Assembly: GCA_025201805.1 (NCBI GenBank) | Contig: MU619249.1 | Span: 306,563-347,042 of the forward strand | Length of the DNA stretch: 40,480 bases | DNA from: Parasitella parasitica | Taxonomy: Eukaryota; Mucoromycota; Mucoromycetes; Mucorales; Mucoraceae | Reading direction: 5' to 3' | Program-made: the position numbers and the translations under genes | Notes under the pieces: generated by a model | Told to the model about the DNA's origin: nothing | Databases searched by the model: none | The model's input: the letters and a program-made list of their open reading frames with translations, nothing else | Part shown: piece after piece, positions 9,271 through 20,167 of the stretch | Layout of the letters: every line of letters begins with the position of its first letter | How positions within the stretch are numbered: the stretch's first letter is position 1

Positions 9271-11962
9271 TTAATTAGAAAGACCCTTTTCGAACTTTTC
9301 AACCATCATTAATAAACAACGAATATAATCCACAAGCGGGTCGCTGTCTTGAGTGCCTGCAAAAATACTTTCGCTTGTCCAGGAAGCAAGTCTACCAGCT
9401 TGCAAATTTTGATTTTCCTTAAAGATCGAGTCATAAGTCGAATAAAATACCTAAAAAGCTCAAAGTTTAATGTTTGGCACAGGTTCAGCGGGTGCTAGTC
9501 CACATTACCTCAAACTCATACCAAATTTGACCTTTGCCAGTATCGCCCAGCATTTTCTCGTAACCGTAAGAATCTCTTTGTTGAACAAGAGGCAATCTCT
9601 CAACTCGAGTAATTTCAGCAACAATAGGGAAGACAATTCTATACGTTGTAGTCTGTTTGGAGAGTATATAATTGACCTCTAAAAAGTCAGGGACATTGTT
9701 GTAAGTAATTTGCCGGGTTTCTGGGTTAACTGCTACTTTGTTGATAAATGTGTTGAATGGCTTAACGTTCATTGCAGTCTTTTCTTCAGTTTGGAGTAAG
9801 AATTGGAAATCAAATTTTCTGTCCAAAGATACCCACTCAATTTCAGTAACTTTGTTTGTGGTTGTTACAATCTTGGTCAATTCGACGACACCCTGATTCT
9901 TCATATGCATGACTATGGGCTGATAACGTAACGATGGCTGGTTGCGAGCATTGGCGTAAATTTCAAACGAAACTCTTCGACTATGAGCTGAAGGAAGCAT
10001 AGTTGATATTCTATCCATAATATCGTCTGAGAAAGTGGTTCTTTTTTATCTTGATATTAGTACCAAATACAAGTGTCTGATATCATCACTTACACGTTGT
10101 TAAACATCGGCTTGATTTCATTATTGCTCATTAGTCGATCATTCAAGTCGGTATATGTCCAGAATTTCTTTTGGACAGTTGGCTCAATGTGACTCCAAAG
10201 GACTTTGCCAATTTTGGCACTGAACTTGATATCTCCCTTGAATCCACGAACACCCTCAAGGCTAAACGTATGATTAATAGCTTGAAATAATCCATATTAG
10301 ATCACACATTACCCTTCCTCTAAAGCTGTCTTGATATTATGAAAATTATACTCCCTGAGACTATTTAACAATCAATCAATAACTAAATCAGCATAAAAAA
10401 ACCAAAAATTGAGCCTACATTTTTGACTGACTGACTGGAGAAGCCACAGCAGCTGATGCTTTTTGATGCGTTAAACGCATTACTCTACGTGTATTTGTTT
10501 TCTGGGGAGCAACACGAGGTACAGTTGTAGTCAACGAAGGAAAATCTTCCACAGGTTCCTTGGGCATAGGAGGCGTTGGTGCTCCATTTCTGGGTGCTGG
10601 AGGTTGAGCACTAGGATACATGACATAGCTTTTGTTCTCTCCCCACAACGGTTGATGATCAGGAGCCATTCCAGCATTTACATTGCCAAATGTTTGTTTC
10701 TTTTGCTCTAAAGAAGCTCTCCTCATTCTTTCATCCAATGATAAAGAGGATTCTTGATGTATTTGATGTTGCTGTTTTCGAAGCCATTGTTGAGTAGAAA
10801 TTTGTTGAACTACATCGAGGAGGTCCTTAGGTTTTGCTAGTTCGCCTGATTTATCTTTAAACACTGGTAAAATAACGTGCATTGGAGCCGAGTGCTGTCC
10901 TACTACATTAACGTATGCTTTCTGGGCGTATCTTTCCAAATTGCAAAAATAGAGAACAAATTCGGGTGCTTCAGTGGGATAGTGAACGCAAGCAACATAT
11001 CGAGTATCTCTTCTACGGCGCTTGAAGATTGTTTGAAGATTTTTGAAACGGTTCAATGCCTCCTTGACAGCATCACTGCTTGTTCCAACGATTTTTATTC
11101 TTCTGTCTATCAAACTACATTCTGTGTTGGTGTCTTTCCCAATAACACGCAGGTAATCTACTGGTTTAGTGCTAAAGACAAGAGAACCAGATAAAATTTC
11201 TCTTGGATCTTTCACGTTCTTTGCAAAAGTAAACGTCTCAACAAATTCATCATCACTATCTGAATCGGGTTCGTCGCTCTCAGTTTCATCGTAGTGATAT
11301 GCCCCTGAAGGTACGCTTTCTTCTGTGGTTGCTGCTGTATTTGTTCCATCCAATTTTTCCAAATTCAAAGGTCTTCCTTTGATGCGAGTTACTTTTGGGG
11401 TTGAGGATGGAGTTGTCGAAACTGAGGGGCTGGTATTAACTGAAGATAAAATGCTTTCAAAATCCTCGAACGTGCCTTGAAACTTATACTCGTCGACTAT
11501 TTTAGAAGTCTAATTCATGTCAATTAGGCTCATTTTTAGTTTTTCATCCGTTTAATTTACTTGCCAGATGAGGTAAAAGATTCCTTTCGATAATTTTGGA
11601 CCTATAAATATAACATTGAAAGTTAGAAAGCTTACTCAAAAAAAAAAACAATCTTCAAAGCTTAAGCATACGTGTCATCGCAAGATTGTTGTGAACGACC
11701 CGTTATTTCAAAAAATTGGTCATTAAAATTATAAGTAATACTAGTCTTCTTTTCTTTGGCAAGCAATCTACCCAAATCTTAATAAAGAAACGAAAACTTC
11801 TTGCGGTAAAATACTAAAGCTTACTGTAATTTTTGTTCCATCTCTGCATATTTGCTAGGAGATATGTATGGCAGTGGGAATACTCTAATATTAGCTATAA
11901 AAAATCAAATGAATTTGCTGTTTACACAAATATAGCGTAGTAGCTAGCTTACGTTGAACCAT
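9271..11962 (-). CDS. KH-domain-like conserved fungal protein (DUF7905-type), function unknown
   Basis: Nine exons on the minus strand: 11953-11962, 11825-11894, 11672-11767, 11561-11601, 10419-11496, 10313-10360, 10094-10261, 9509-10010 and 9271-9450. All junctions are GT-AG and in frame, giving 730 aa. The N-terminus is short and hydrophobic-polar (VFPLPYISPSKY). The centre has a KH-like stretch (GSLVFSTKPVDYLRVIGKD...IKIVGTSSDAVKEALNRFK), suggesting nucleic-acid binding. A Pro/Gln-rich low-complexity linker runs about residues 300-430. The C-terminal ~280 residues are well conserved in appearance (EYNFHNIKTALEEGLEGVRG, FWTYTDLNDRL, GQIWYEFEV). I associate this layout with fungal DUF7905/KH proteins of unknown role; that label is from memory and is the weak point. 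The gene structure itself is well supported. Confidence 0.7.
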
Positions 11963-13540
11963 TTTGATTTTGAGAAAAGGTAGAAAGCAAAAAAAAAAAA
12001 AGAAATTTTGGTAACAGTCAATGTTTTAGAAGGTCAGCTTCCCTTTGGTTCATGGAAAACAGGAACAAAATGAAGGATCCTTTACATAATAGTATCAGCA
12101 TTTGAAAACGATGTATTCTGCTCTGGTGTCAAGGGAAAAATAGTGCGGTATAAATAACTAAAAGCTATGCTAAAGAGACATGAAGCATATAAATTAGGCG
12201 ATCAAATATCATTTTGATTTAATAAACTCAGGCATAATCGTAAATCAAAAAAACTCTACGCACTCTGTTAACAAAATTAATCGCCATCAATCTCCTTGAA
12301 ATATTTGATACATAGCTTTTTGCTGGGTTGCAGCACATTACAGGGCAAATATTGAGTTTAGCTTTGTATACGATAATAACATTTAGGGATTGCGAGTATT
12401 CGTAAATATATTCACTGCAAGTATTGCATTGACAGTATATTTTTATTGCAAACGAGAGACAGCATGACACAAAAGGGTTTTATTCCACTTGAAAAACCTC
12501 GAGTGTTGGGTTATCTCGGCCAGCTAAAAAAATAATAGTCTTTCACTTCAATGTGATACCGGTATGATCAGACACAATTCTCTGACTTACCTACAAAGCT
12601 TATACGGCCAAAGAAAATTGGCTTGAAGAAAAAATCCAAAAGTTAGTTTAAAGCGAAGATAAAGTACGTTTAGAACCACCAAAATAATCTGAACGTATAT
12701 AATTTTTAATCATAAATGTATAAAATAGTGTTCTCAAGCAAAATTGATTAGTTTTGAATGCACAATAATCAAACGCCCGTTTTTGAGGGCTTGCTATGTC
12801 AAAAATCAATTTAGAATAAATCTGCTAGAGAATTGCACTTTATTACGGATACATATCCAATTTATGTTGTATCTATTCTTATACAATATCGTTCTTGTTT
12901 TATCCATAGGATACCATGGTTACCACCATCTCAACATAGTTCTCATGGCGAGCGTTTCTGACCGGATCTAAGGTTAAATGTCACCAATTATGCTATAATA
13001 AATAGTAGTAATCAACAGAATGCCTTGCATAAGTAGCCATCTCTATTTTTTTAATGAATGATTCACATTTATAATGATTAGCTGAGTAAATATAGTGATA
13101 GGTCTCGCTCTGCCTACAACTTTGTTATAATCTTGTTTTACAAATAAATGTCTAACACAGTTTGGTTGTATTGTCTATTCTGGAGCGGAAGGTGCTTTAA
13201 TCAATGGCATTTTCTTTCACACGATATTCATTAAAAAGATATATTACATACTATCGTTAATGTGCGTTATTTTATCTGAGAATATAAAGAGCTTTTAGTC
13301 ATGCCATCGCAATTTTTATCTAGTTTTGTTTTTTGGTTGAAATAACATGTGTCATACAATCTACTCTATTAGTCTCTTTTCAACTGATAAAATGGTGTCT
13401 AGAATTAACTGTGGCGAATCGTCTGACGATTCAAAACCTTTGCTTGACTAATATCACCCACTTGGCCCTGGGTTTCAAAGAAAACATCAACCCAGTTTTC
13501 TTTTTCTAATTTCACTTATTACCCAAACTTTGGATACAAC
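11963..13540. other. Long intergenic region, no confident gene
   Basis: About 1.6 kb, AT-rich. On the minus strand at 12487-12610 there are two short segments that could be spliced exons ending in GRDNPTLEVFQVE and a stop. I could not find a start or upstream exons, so it is not called. Nothing else is supportable. Confidence 0.4.
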
Positions 13541-13837
13541 ATGGACTCCAATATGCCTAAAAATTCGACTATTCGAGATACTTCAAAAATGAAAAAAGAA
13601 GATTGTTTACCTTGCAGACTCAGTGGTGGAGCAGTTGGATTGGGCACTGGCTATTTTTCCTTACGCAAGGCTATGCAACTTCAACGAGCAGGCGCTCACA
13701 ACCCTAATAAAGCCGTTGCTTTGGGTGTTACAGGTGTCAGTAAGTTTATCCAGGTAAAGTAGAAATTTCATGTGTTCTTATAAACTATCTCGTTAGTATT
13801 TACGTCTGCTGGATTATACCGTCTTTTCTTGTATTGA
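13541..13837 (+). CDS. DMAC1-like (DUF4536) small mitochondrial membrane protein
   Basis: Two exons, 13541-13739 and 13797-13837, with a GTAAGT donor, give 79 aa. The core CLPCRLSGGAVGLGTGYFSL is a paired-Cys element followed by a Gly-rich hydrophobic segment. After a polar loop comes a second hydrophobic stretch created by the splice (GVTGVIFTSAGLYRLFLY). This matches the DMAC1/DUF4536 pattern, whose animal member helps assemble the distal membrane arm of respiratory complex I. Reading through the donor would instead end at VSKFIQVK; I prefer the spliced form because it rebuilds the second membrane span. It converges on the signal peptide peptidase gene, leaving only 75 bp between the stops. 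The family call is moderate because the protein is short. Confidence 0.65.
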
Positions 13838-13912
13838 TTTCATAAAGTTTTAATCATTAAAATTGGATACAATATTCACACACGCGCGTTTCTTTATTTT
13901 GTTTTTGTTTCT

Positions 13913-15292
13913 CTATTTCTTGTTCTTTCTCTTTTTACCAGAGGTAGAATTCTTTTTGCTTCCAGTGGTTTGTGCTACTGGTGTCTCTTCGATTTCCTCC
14001 TCCTCCTCTTCTTGTTCCAGTTCAATCTCTTCAATTTCAATTGTGCCTGTCGTGGGATCAGCAACAACTTCATCAATAATAGTTTGACTAAGCAAGGTGT
14101 TCTTTTTTTTGTCATTCTTCTTGCTTTTATCCTTCTCATCCTCTTCCTCGGTGGTGTAAGCGAACAAGTCTTTTAATTCGCCACGAACAACAGCAGTAAT
14201 TAAAACAGACAAGATACAGGCGGGACTAAGGTAAAGTAAAGCAGGCTGGGCAGCCTTGAAAACATGCATGACAACCATGGTTACACCCAGACCCAAAGTA
14301 TAAGCAATCATGTTGGCAGTAAAGTAAGGTTTTGAGAAATTTGTGGATCTAAACCGGCCAGAGGGATTGCGCTTCCAGGACATATGACGATCGAAGCGAA
14401 GACAAAGTGCAACAAAAATACCAGGAATGACGATATCACCTAAACCGAGCATAGTGAAGCGAGCACCCTCAGTTTGATTTAGTACAAAATCAATGATATC
14501 GCGAGGCCATAAAAGTTTGATAGGGGCATCAAAGTTGGTGGCAACTGATACCATCACAGGCGTGTAAAACACCCAAAAGATATCGTAAAAGAATAAACCA
14601 CTCAATAAAATCATACCAGTTTTGAATGAATCTAAAGAGAGCAGTTGGATGGCGTTGACAGAGAAAGAGAGACCGAAGATGTTGGAAGCGATCCAATTTT
14701 TGGTATAGCTGTAATAAGCTGTCAGCACAATCGAAGCGACCAAAAGGAATCCATGAACCACAGTGAAGCTGATATGGGAGAGGTCTGTTATAATCAAGTG
14801 TGATCGTGTGGATTAGTTTAAGCATATACCAAGAATGGGAGGGTGAAAGTACATACTCTTTGATCTCTTTGACAGGGTTACCTTATACCTGGCAACATGC
14901 TTTAGTAAAGCCATGGGAGTCACCTTCTTTGCAGCTATTAAAAATGTCTTTGTAACAGCAGCACATCCCATAATGGAGAAATAGCCAGTTAAGACGTAAT
15001 TGATATACTTCTTGTCAAGGTAACGGAAAGCAAGGTACATGCTAAAGAGGACACACGAACCAATGATAGGGAATAAATAGGCATCGCCTCTTGAGAGACT
15101 TTCAGAAACGGATTCGTCTTCGTCTTCAGAATCTTCAAGGGGATTGTCTGATTTCTTGGCCTTGGGCGCGTTGGAAGGTCTCTTCATGCCTTTAAGTGAG
15201 CCGATAGATCCAGCATATATAGGCAAAACTGCCATAGTAATTATTGCGCCATAGGCAATATACATACCAAGCTCCTTTGTACTTGACTCCAT
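13913..15292 (-). CDS. Signal peptide peptidase (presenilin-type GxGD aspartyl protease)
   Basis: An intramembrane aspartyl protease of the ER that cleaves signal-peptide remnants and other type II membrane segments. Two exons, 14857-15292 and 13913-14784, give 435 aa. All family signatures are present: the first catalytic Asp in GLFFYDIFWVFYTPVMV, the second in FTMLGLGDIVIPGIF (GxGD), and QPALLYLSP (PAL motif) near the end. About nine hydrophobic segments are visible. The N-terminal loop is acidic (SEDEDESVSES). The C-tail is long, with an Asp/Glu-Lys segment, a run of Glu residues and a final basic cluster (KKRKNKK); it is not an exact KKxx signal. Length agrees with SPP rather than SPPL proteins. 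PEN-2, a partner of the related presenilin, is encoded 3.5 kb away. Confidence 0.96.
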
Positions 15293-15810
15293 GATAGATG
15301 AAAGAAAAGAAAAAGGTGAATGAAAAGAAGTTAAAAATGCATCTTTACTTATAAAGCAGTGAAATTAAGGAGCAACTGAACCCAACGTTCTCAATTGTTA
15401 TTGGCTCCTATTAATCTTGGATGATGAAAAGTAAGCTTATTTCAAAAGGCATTAACAAGGCGACGATCAATTCCACATGCATTACGTTGATCTACTCTAT
15501 AGATATCTGCACCTTCATATTCGACTGATTGGAATCATGGCATGTCCTATTTCACAGTCTGTTGACATTTGTAGATATGTGTCACCTGGTACTGCCGTCT
15601 ACCCATTTGATTCTCAATCTGAGCTATCATATTTACCTTGAACTAAATTCAATTGAATAATCTTGGTGAGGTATCAATAAGTTTTTAGAAAAAGAATTGT
15701 TGATAGTGAGAATTAGCATCTATTAACAGCTTTGTTGGGACAATAAGGAAGGGGAGTATAGAGAAAGGAAGTAAATGTGGTATACATCTATATACATGTA
15801 GAGGAAATGC

Positions 15811-16600
15811 TCAAATTTCTTCGTTAAATGGGTGACGACCCACAGTGCTGCAGATGTGAACATTGTAGAACGAGCCATTAGCCATAGCAACCCAACCATA
15901 TTTGTCAGGCAAGGCGGACTCCAGGTCGGTGCGCCGAGGGAAGCCGGTGCAGATGGCATGGAGGGTGTTTTTGTAGTGTCAAACAAGCCGACAGGAAGCA
16001 CAGCTAGTGACACTTTGTCTCGGGGCGTGAAAGGTCGTTCGCGTGTTCGCGTGGATGGCAGGCAAAAGTTGGCACCAAGGTAATTATTTGGGTCAACTTA
16101 GCGGCTCATAGCCAAATCCTTGCGACAATCCATCAAATCCATGGACTTTTTGATCATAGGGGCATTTCATCCCAAATTGAACACCATGGAAACGAGCGTA
16201 ACAAACTTCTTTTTGTATGCCTGTTGCGATGCCAAGTTTCTTGGAAAGAGGATTCTCGATTCATGTAAGGACCAGCATTGGCAAGATGAACTGTGCTGGC
16301 ATGTGCAACAAAACCATTGGTGTGCATATGGCGTTTCAAAGATGTGCTGCTGAGTGGCGTTAAGATTGTATTTGGCTTCGCAAATGCCATGGCACAATTT
16401 GGTTGAGTTGCCCGCCTATGCAGCTTCGAGGGCAAGTAGATTGTGTTCATTTTGGCGCGTATCAAACAACAGCCGCAAGGTCACTTTGAAATCAACTCGA
16501 GCGTCAATGTAGGAGCGCTTGCGGTCCACAATACACCCTGAGCTGGGCTGGACTCTCAGACAGCCGTGTCTTTGTGTTTGTGGTTTGGAATATTATCCAT
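15811..16600 (-). pseudogene. Decayed protein-coding remnant, unidentified, locally GC-rich
   Basis: Protein-like stretches are spread over all three minus-strand frames, as expected for a gene broken by indels. From 5' to 3': an ATG at 16600 (MDNIPNHKHKDTAV, stop); VDFKVTLRLLFDTRQNEHNL ending in a TAG; NLNATQQHIFETPYAH; NAGPYMNRESSFQETWH; CYARFHGVQFGMKCPYDQ running to a TGA; and finally LPDKYGWVAMANGSFYNVHI to a TGA at 15811-15813. I cannot name the family. The 15890-16080 part is visibly richer in G and C than its surroundings. Exons with introns cannot be excluded, but the in-frame stops inside the pieces favour a pseudogene. Confidence 0.45.
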
Positions 16601-17638
16601 GACGATTAGAAATTATTAAATTACTCGTATCTGTTCATAAAATCAAGCGTGCTTGCAATAAAGTTAAATGTGGTATTGTAACGTAGTGGAAATACGACAT
16701 GTCAGTTGGCGACGAAGGACATTCCTTTTTGGAACCAGATGTGTGTATGGGTTGTTAAAGGGAGAGGACCCCGTAGCAATGAGCGGCGAAGGGACAGAGC
16801 TTAGAAACAAACCATACAAAAGCCTTCCATTTTCCTTCTGTGCCTCATAGCTTCCATCTCTAAGCGAGGGATTAATACTCATGCAAGGCCGCACAAGTGA
16901 ACGAAAAGATGAAAGAAAACAATTCTCCAACAATCCAGCGAACAAAAAGTTGCCCACAACCCACTGACACTCTTTCTTTCTTTCGTCAGGTTTTGTTATT
17001 TGTTATTTGTTGGGTGTATAGAGATCATCAACCCGAAAGTATGTTCAAGTAATTCAAGCCTATTTTATTTTTTAGAATACTGAATCAATCCAACAGAATG
17101 GTGGTGGGCTTTCCCACAACCTCTGAAATAGCGGCTCATGCCAACATCAAGGTATAGCATCATTAGAGAATGATCATTTATGCATGAGCACATTGTGCAG
17201 AAAAGGCTGGAGTTTTTAACACCCAGTTGACGAAGAAGCCTGAACATTTCCTTCACATGTATATTTAAACAACATCTACTTCTCTTCCCCATTGTCCCAA
17301 GAAAAAGCTTAATGACACCTGGCCAGGATTGCTCAATTGATATCATTTCAGGGGAAAGAGAACAGTCTTTTTACGCCTGTTCATTTGCAACGACGACTTG
17401 TCCATCCTCATAGAAAAATCTGTTTGGCACTTTGTAGCTCTCAAGAAAGCGAAACAGTGAACAGTTACTTTAGGCGCTTGGTGATGACAATCAATCTGGC
17501 AATCCCCGGCAATTCCGGACTAGCTTAAACCAACAGATTACCTGACTGTGCCAAATGATCAACGTGGAAACGCGTTTGTTAAAAATGTTTTTCTTCTGCT
17601 TTTTTTTCTTGTTGAAATCTTAATAAAAGTACTTGACT
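16601..17638. other. Intergenic region, no supportable gene
   Basis: About 1 kb between the decayed remnant and RPA2. Short frames exist on both strands, none over about 100 codons and none with a recognisable motif. The last 100 bp before RPA2 are T-rich and probably carry its promoter and leader. Confidence 0.45.
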
Positions 17639-18619
17639 ATGATGGCTTCATACAACAATCACTCGGGAGGTTACATAGATAATTCTTTTGATAACTCCAA
17701 CAGCAACGCAAGCACAGGTTATGCCAAGGTAAGTATTGATTAGATCATCTTCCAGGCTGATGATTGAGTTTTTATAGAAACCTCTTGGTGAACAAACCAT
17801 GCGACCTTTGACAGTAAAGCAAATCAGAACCGCCGCTTCTCCTCAAGAAGGTACAATCAAGGTTGACAACTCGAATGTTACTCAGGTAGTCCGCAGCAGG
17901 TTAATATATTGAGTTTGTACTGAAGCCTAACCTCCATAGATAACATTTGTTGGTGTGATTCGTAACATTCAAGAATTAACAACAAATTATGTATACACTA
18001 TTGAGGATGGGACAGGAGCAATTGATGTGAGAAAATGGATTGAGCCAAGCGAGACACCAGAGGAGGCAGATGCTCGGCGTACATTATTGTAGGTCTATAT
18101 GGCGTAGTAAAAGAATCGCTCTGTTGACATGTTTGTTAGGGTGGATACATATGTTCGTGTTAATGGTAGATTAAACAGCTATAATAATCGCATTTCCGTT
18201 GTTGCCCATTCTATGCGTCCTGTCACGGATTTCAATGAAATTAACTACCATTTCCTTGATGCTATCCAAACACATTTCCTATTCGTCAAGCCTGGTTCAA
18301 GTGCTCATTTTCGTAGAGTAAGATTACCAGAAAGCTAGTTTTTTATTTATTTATTTATGATGATCTAACCTTTGACTAATAGAATGATGCTATGCAAATT
18401 GATGGCTCTAACGATTCGAACAGTATCAGCGATCTAGTCAGTCAAGCTATCAAAGAATACGATAACTCTCCTGAAGGTGCTAGTATTGAAAAAATCATTC
18501 AAAAATTTCAAGGATTGCATACGGAATCAGAAATCAGAGATACTATTGAGTTTCTTATGGATGATGGACAGTGCTACAGTACAATTGATCCTGATCATTT
18601 GAAGTCATGTCTTTCATAA
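17639..18619 (+). CDS. RPA2: Replication protein A 32-kDa subunit (RPA2)
   Basis: The middle subunit of the heterotrimeric single-strand DNA-binding complex used in replication, repair and recombination. Five exons (17639-17728, 17778-17885, 17940-18088, 18140-18317, 18383-18619) give 253 aa. The N-tail is Ser/Gly/Asn-rich (SGGYIDNSFDNSNSNAS), the region phosphorylated in orthologues. An OB fold follows, with VGVIRNIQELTTNYVYTIED, GAIDVRKW and YVRVNGRLNSYNNR. The C-terminal ~70 residues fit the winged-helix protein-interaction domain (SIEKIIQKFQ...IEFLMDDGQCYSTID). Length agrees with the family (250-280 aa). Two ATG codons are adjacent at the start; the first is used here. It is in the same direction as PEN-2, with about 145 bp between. 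Confidence 0.95.
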
Positions 18620-18763
18620 ATCATTTGAAACTAAATAAAACCTATGCATTTGTACCTTGTTATGTGGCTATTTCTATTCAAGGGGATGTAATTTGTAAAT
18701 AAAATCCAACTGTGTTGTTTTTATTCTCCTCGTTTTCTTTCTTTCTTTTTTTAACCAGACAAA

Positions 18764-19121
18764 ATGCCCAAGCTTGAAAAAATGAGCTCTGAGGAGCACA
18801 TCAATATAAGCAAAAAGATGTTTTATGGCGGGTTTGCGTTTCTGCCGCTGTTATGGCTTGTTAATTTCATATATTTCTTTGATACTATCCGACAGCCCAA
18901 TGCAGCGAAGGAATTGAAAAAATGTGAGTATATACAAATTCAATAACAAATCAAGATTTGAATTTGAACCCGAACGACATGTAGATGTGTATTTTTCGTT
19001 TGGTGGCTGCATTGCTTGGTTTATTGTACTCACAACTTGGTACGGTCTGTTTGTTAACAAGCGAATATCGTGGGGTGAAGGAGCAGATCATATTACAGTC
19101 GTTATACCCAAAGGTTTTTAG
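18764..19121 (+). CDS. PSENEN: PEN-2, gamma-secretase subunit
   Basis: Presenilin enhancer 2, a small hairpin membrane protein that activates presenilin within gamma-secretase. Two exons, 18764-18923 and 18985-19121, give 98 aa; human PEN-2 has 101. Visible hallmarks are the KMFYGGFAFLPLLWLVNFIY first membrane region, a loop with FDTIRQPNAAKELKKYVY, and a second span ending WYGLFVNKRISWG. The tail is ITVVIPKGF, matching the family's hydrophobic C-terminus. The splice joins T to AT, restoring the conserved Tyr (KKY). PEN-2 is generally missing from Dikarya but reported in early-diverging fungi, so its presence supports a Mucoromycota-type host. No other gamma-secretase subunit is in the window. 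Confidence 0.93.
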
Positions 19122-20167
19122 TTGTACATATATAGCAAAGCCTTCTAGTATAATTTATTGCGAATTGCTGATTGATAAGTCATTAAAATTTATGGTTCCA
19201 GGTGANNNNNNNNNNNNNNNAAAGACAATGATTCGCATTGTGGGATTAGCAAGCACATTGATGAACACTGAAGAATTCATGGACATTTACATGTCTCAAC
19301 AATAAAGACTTTGCATCAGTGTATAGACATAAAATGGCGCTTTTGAACTTTTTGTAAATTAAGCTCAAAACAATGATAACTTTTGTGATCAACAGTGTTT
19401 GCTTAAAGTTTCATTTTTTATATCTATCAAATTCAATGCTTGCCAATTTTTAAAAAGTAAAAATAAAAAGGGGCAAAAAAAGGCACATGAGAATGCTTGT
19501 TGCCACTAGAAACATCGAGTATATTTGGAGCAGCATGATGACGTTCAATTTCAATGTATACATGGTGCAATTGCTATAATACTACATGGATAGTGTTCGC
19601 TACTTGAATCAGAAAAGGTGGCAAGTCTATAATGAATGCCAGTTCCCACCATATACCGTCTATAATGAAAAAGCAAGGGCTTCAATATTCAGCTGTAAAC
19701 ATAAAATCCCATAACATATGATTGTTACACCACTTGAGCCTGCTTTTATCTATTTGATAGTACAGTATTCTTATCTCGCTTGATAGTATAGCAGGTTGAA
19801 ACAATTCCTGCTAATCTCAACATTTGTTGCGCATTTTGTGGCTAGAAGCGATCGACTAAACTAGCTTGATTCTATCTTTAGTTGCCTATGGCATCTGGCT
19901 GAGTAACATCATAGACACGCTTTGCATGTGGGATAATGGTATTATACTCACTCCTTTTTGTTTGTAGATGGTATTTTTGGTTGTAATCGGATGGCCATTG
20001 GCTAGCTGTTCTACACCTTCTGATCTATACTCAGTATAAGCACCATTGGAAATGCATGAACTCCGATTCATCAAAGAGAAAAAAGTATATAAAAAAGAGC
20101 CAACTTGCTCTTGTATCAGCTTCTCTCTTGTCTTTTTCGTTATCTCACAGAAATAAACGTTTACATA
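19122..20167. other. Intergenic region containing an assembly gap
   Basis: It holds a run of N and AT-rich sequence. Downstream of the gap, about 28 codons (TMIRIVGLASTLMNTEEFMD and on) stay open to a TAA at 19303-19305. This could be the end of something hidden by the gap, but it is too short to call. The last ~70 bp before 20168 form the dioxygenase leader. Confidence 0.4.
19206..19220. other. Assembly gap (15 N)
   Basis: Fifteen undetermined bases, probably a scaffold join of uncertain true length. Confidence 0.99.

Noticed and set aside
12487-12640. Possible two-exon gene end on the minus strand (FFGRISFV joined to AGRDNPTLEVFQVE)
   Set aside because: The intron and stop look plausible, but no start codon or upstream exons could be found and no family is recognised.
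15832-16083. Plus-strand frame over the GC-richer island
   Set aside because: It is the shadow of minus-strand protein-like stretches and has no features of its own.
17065-17346. 93-codon minus-strand frame upstream of RPA2
   Set aside because: Cys/His-containing but with no regular zinc-finger spacing and no support.
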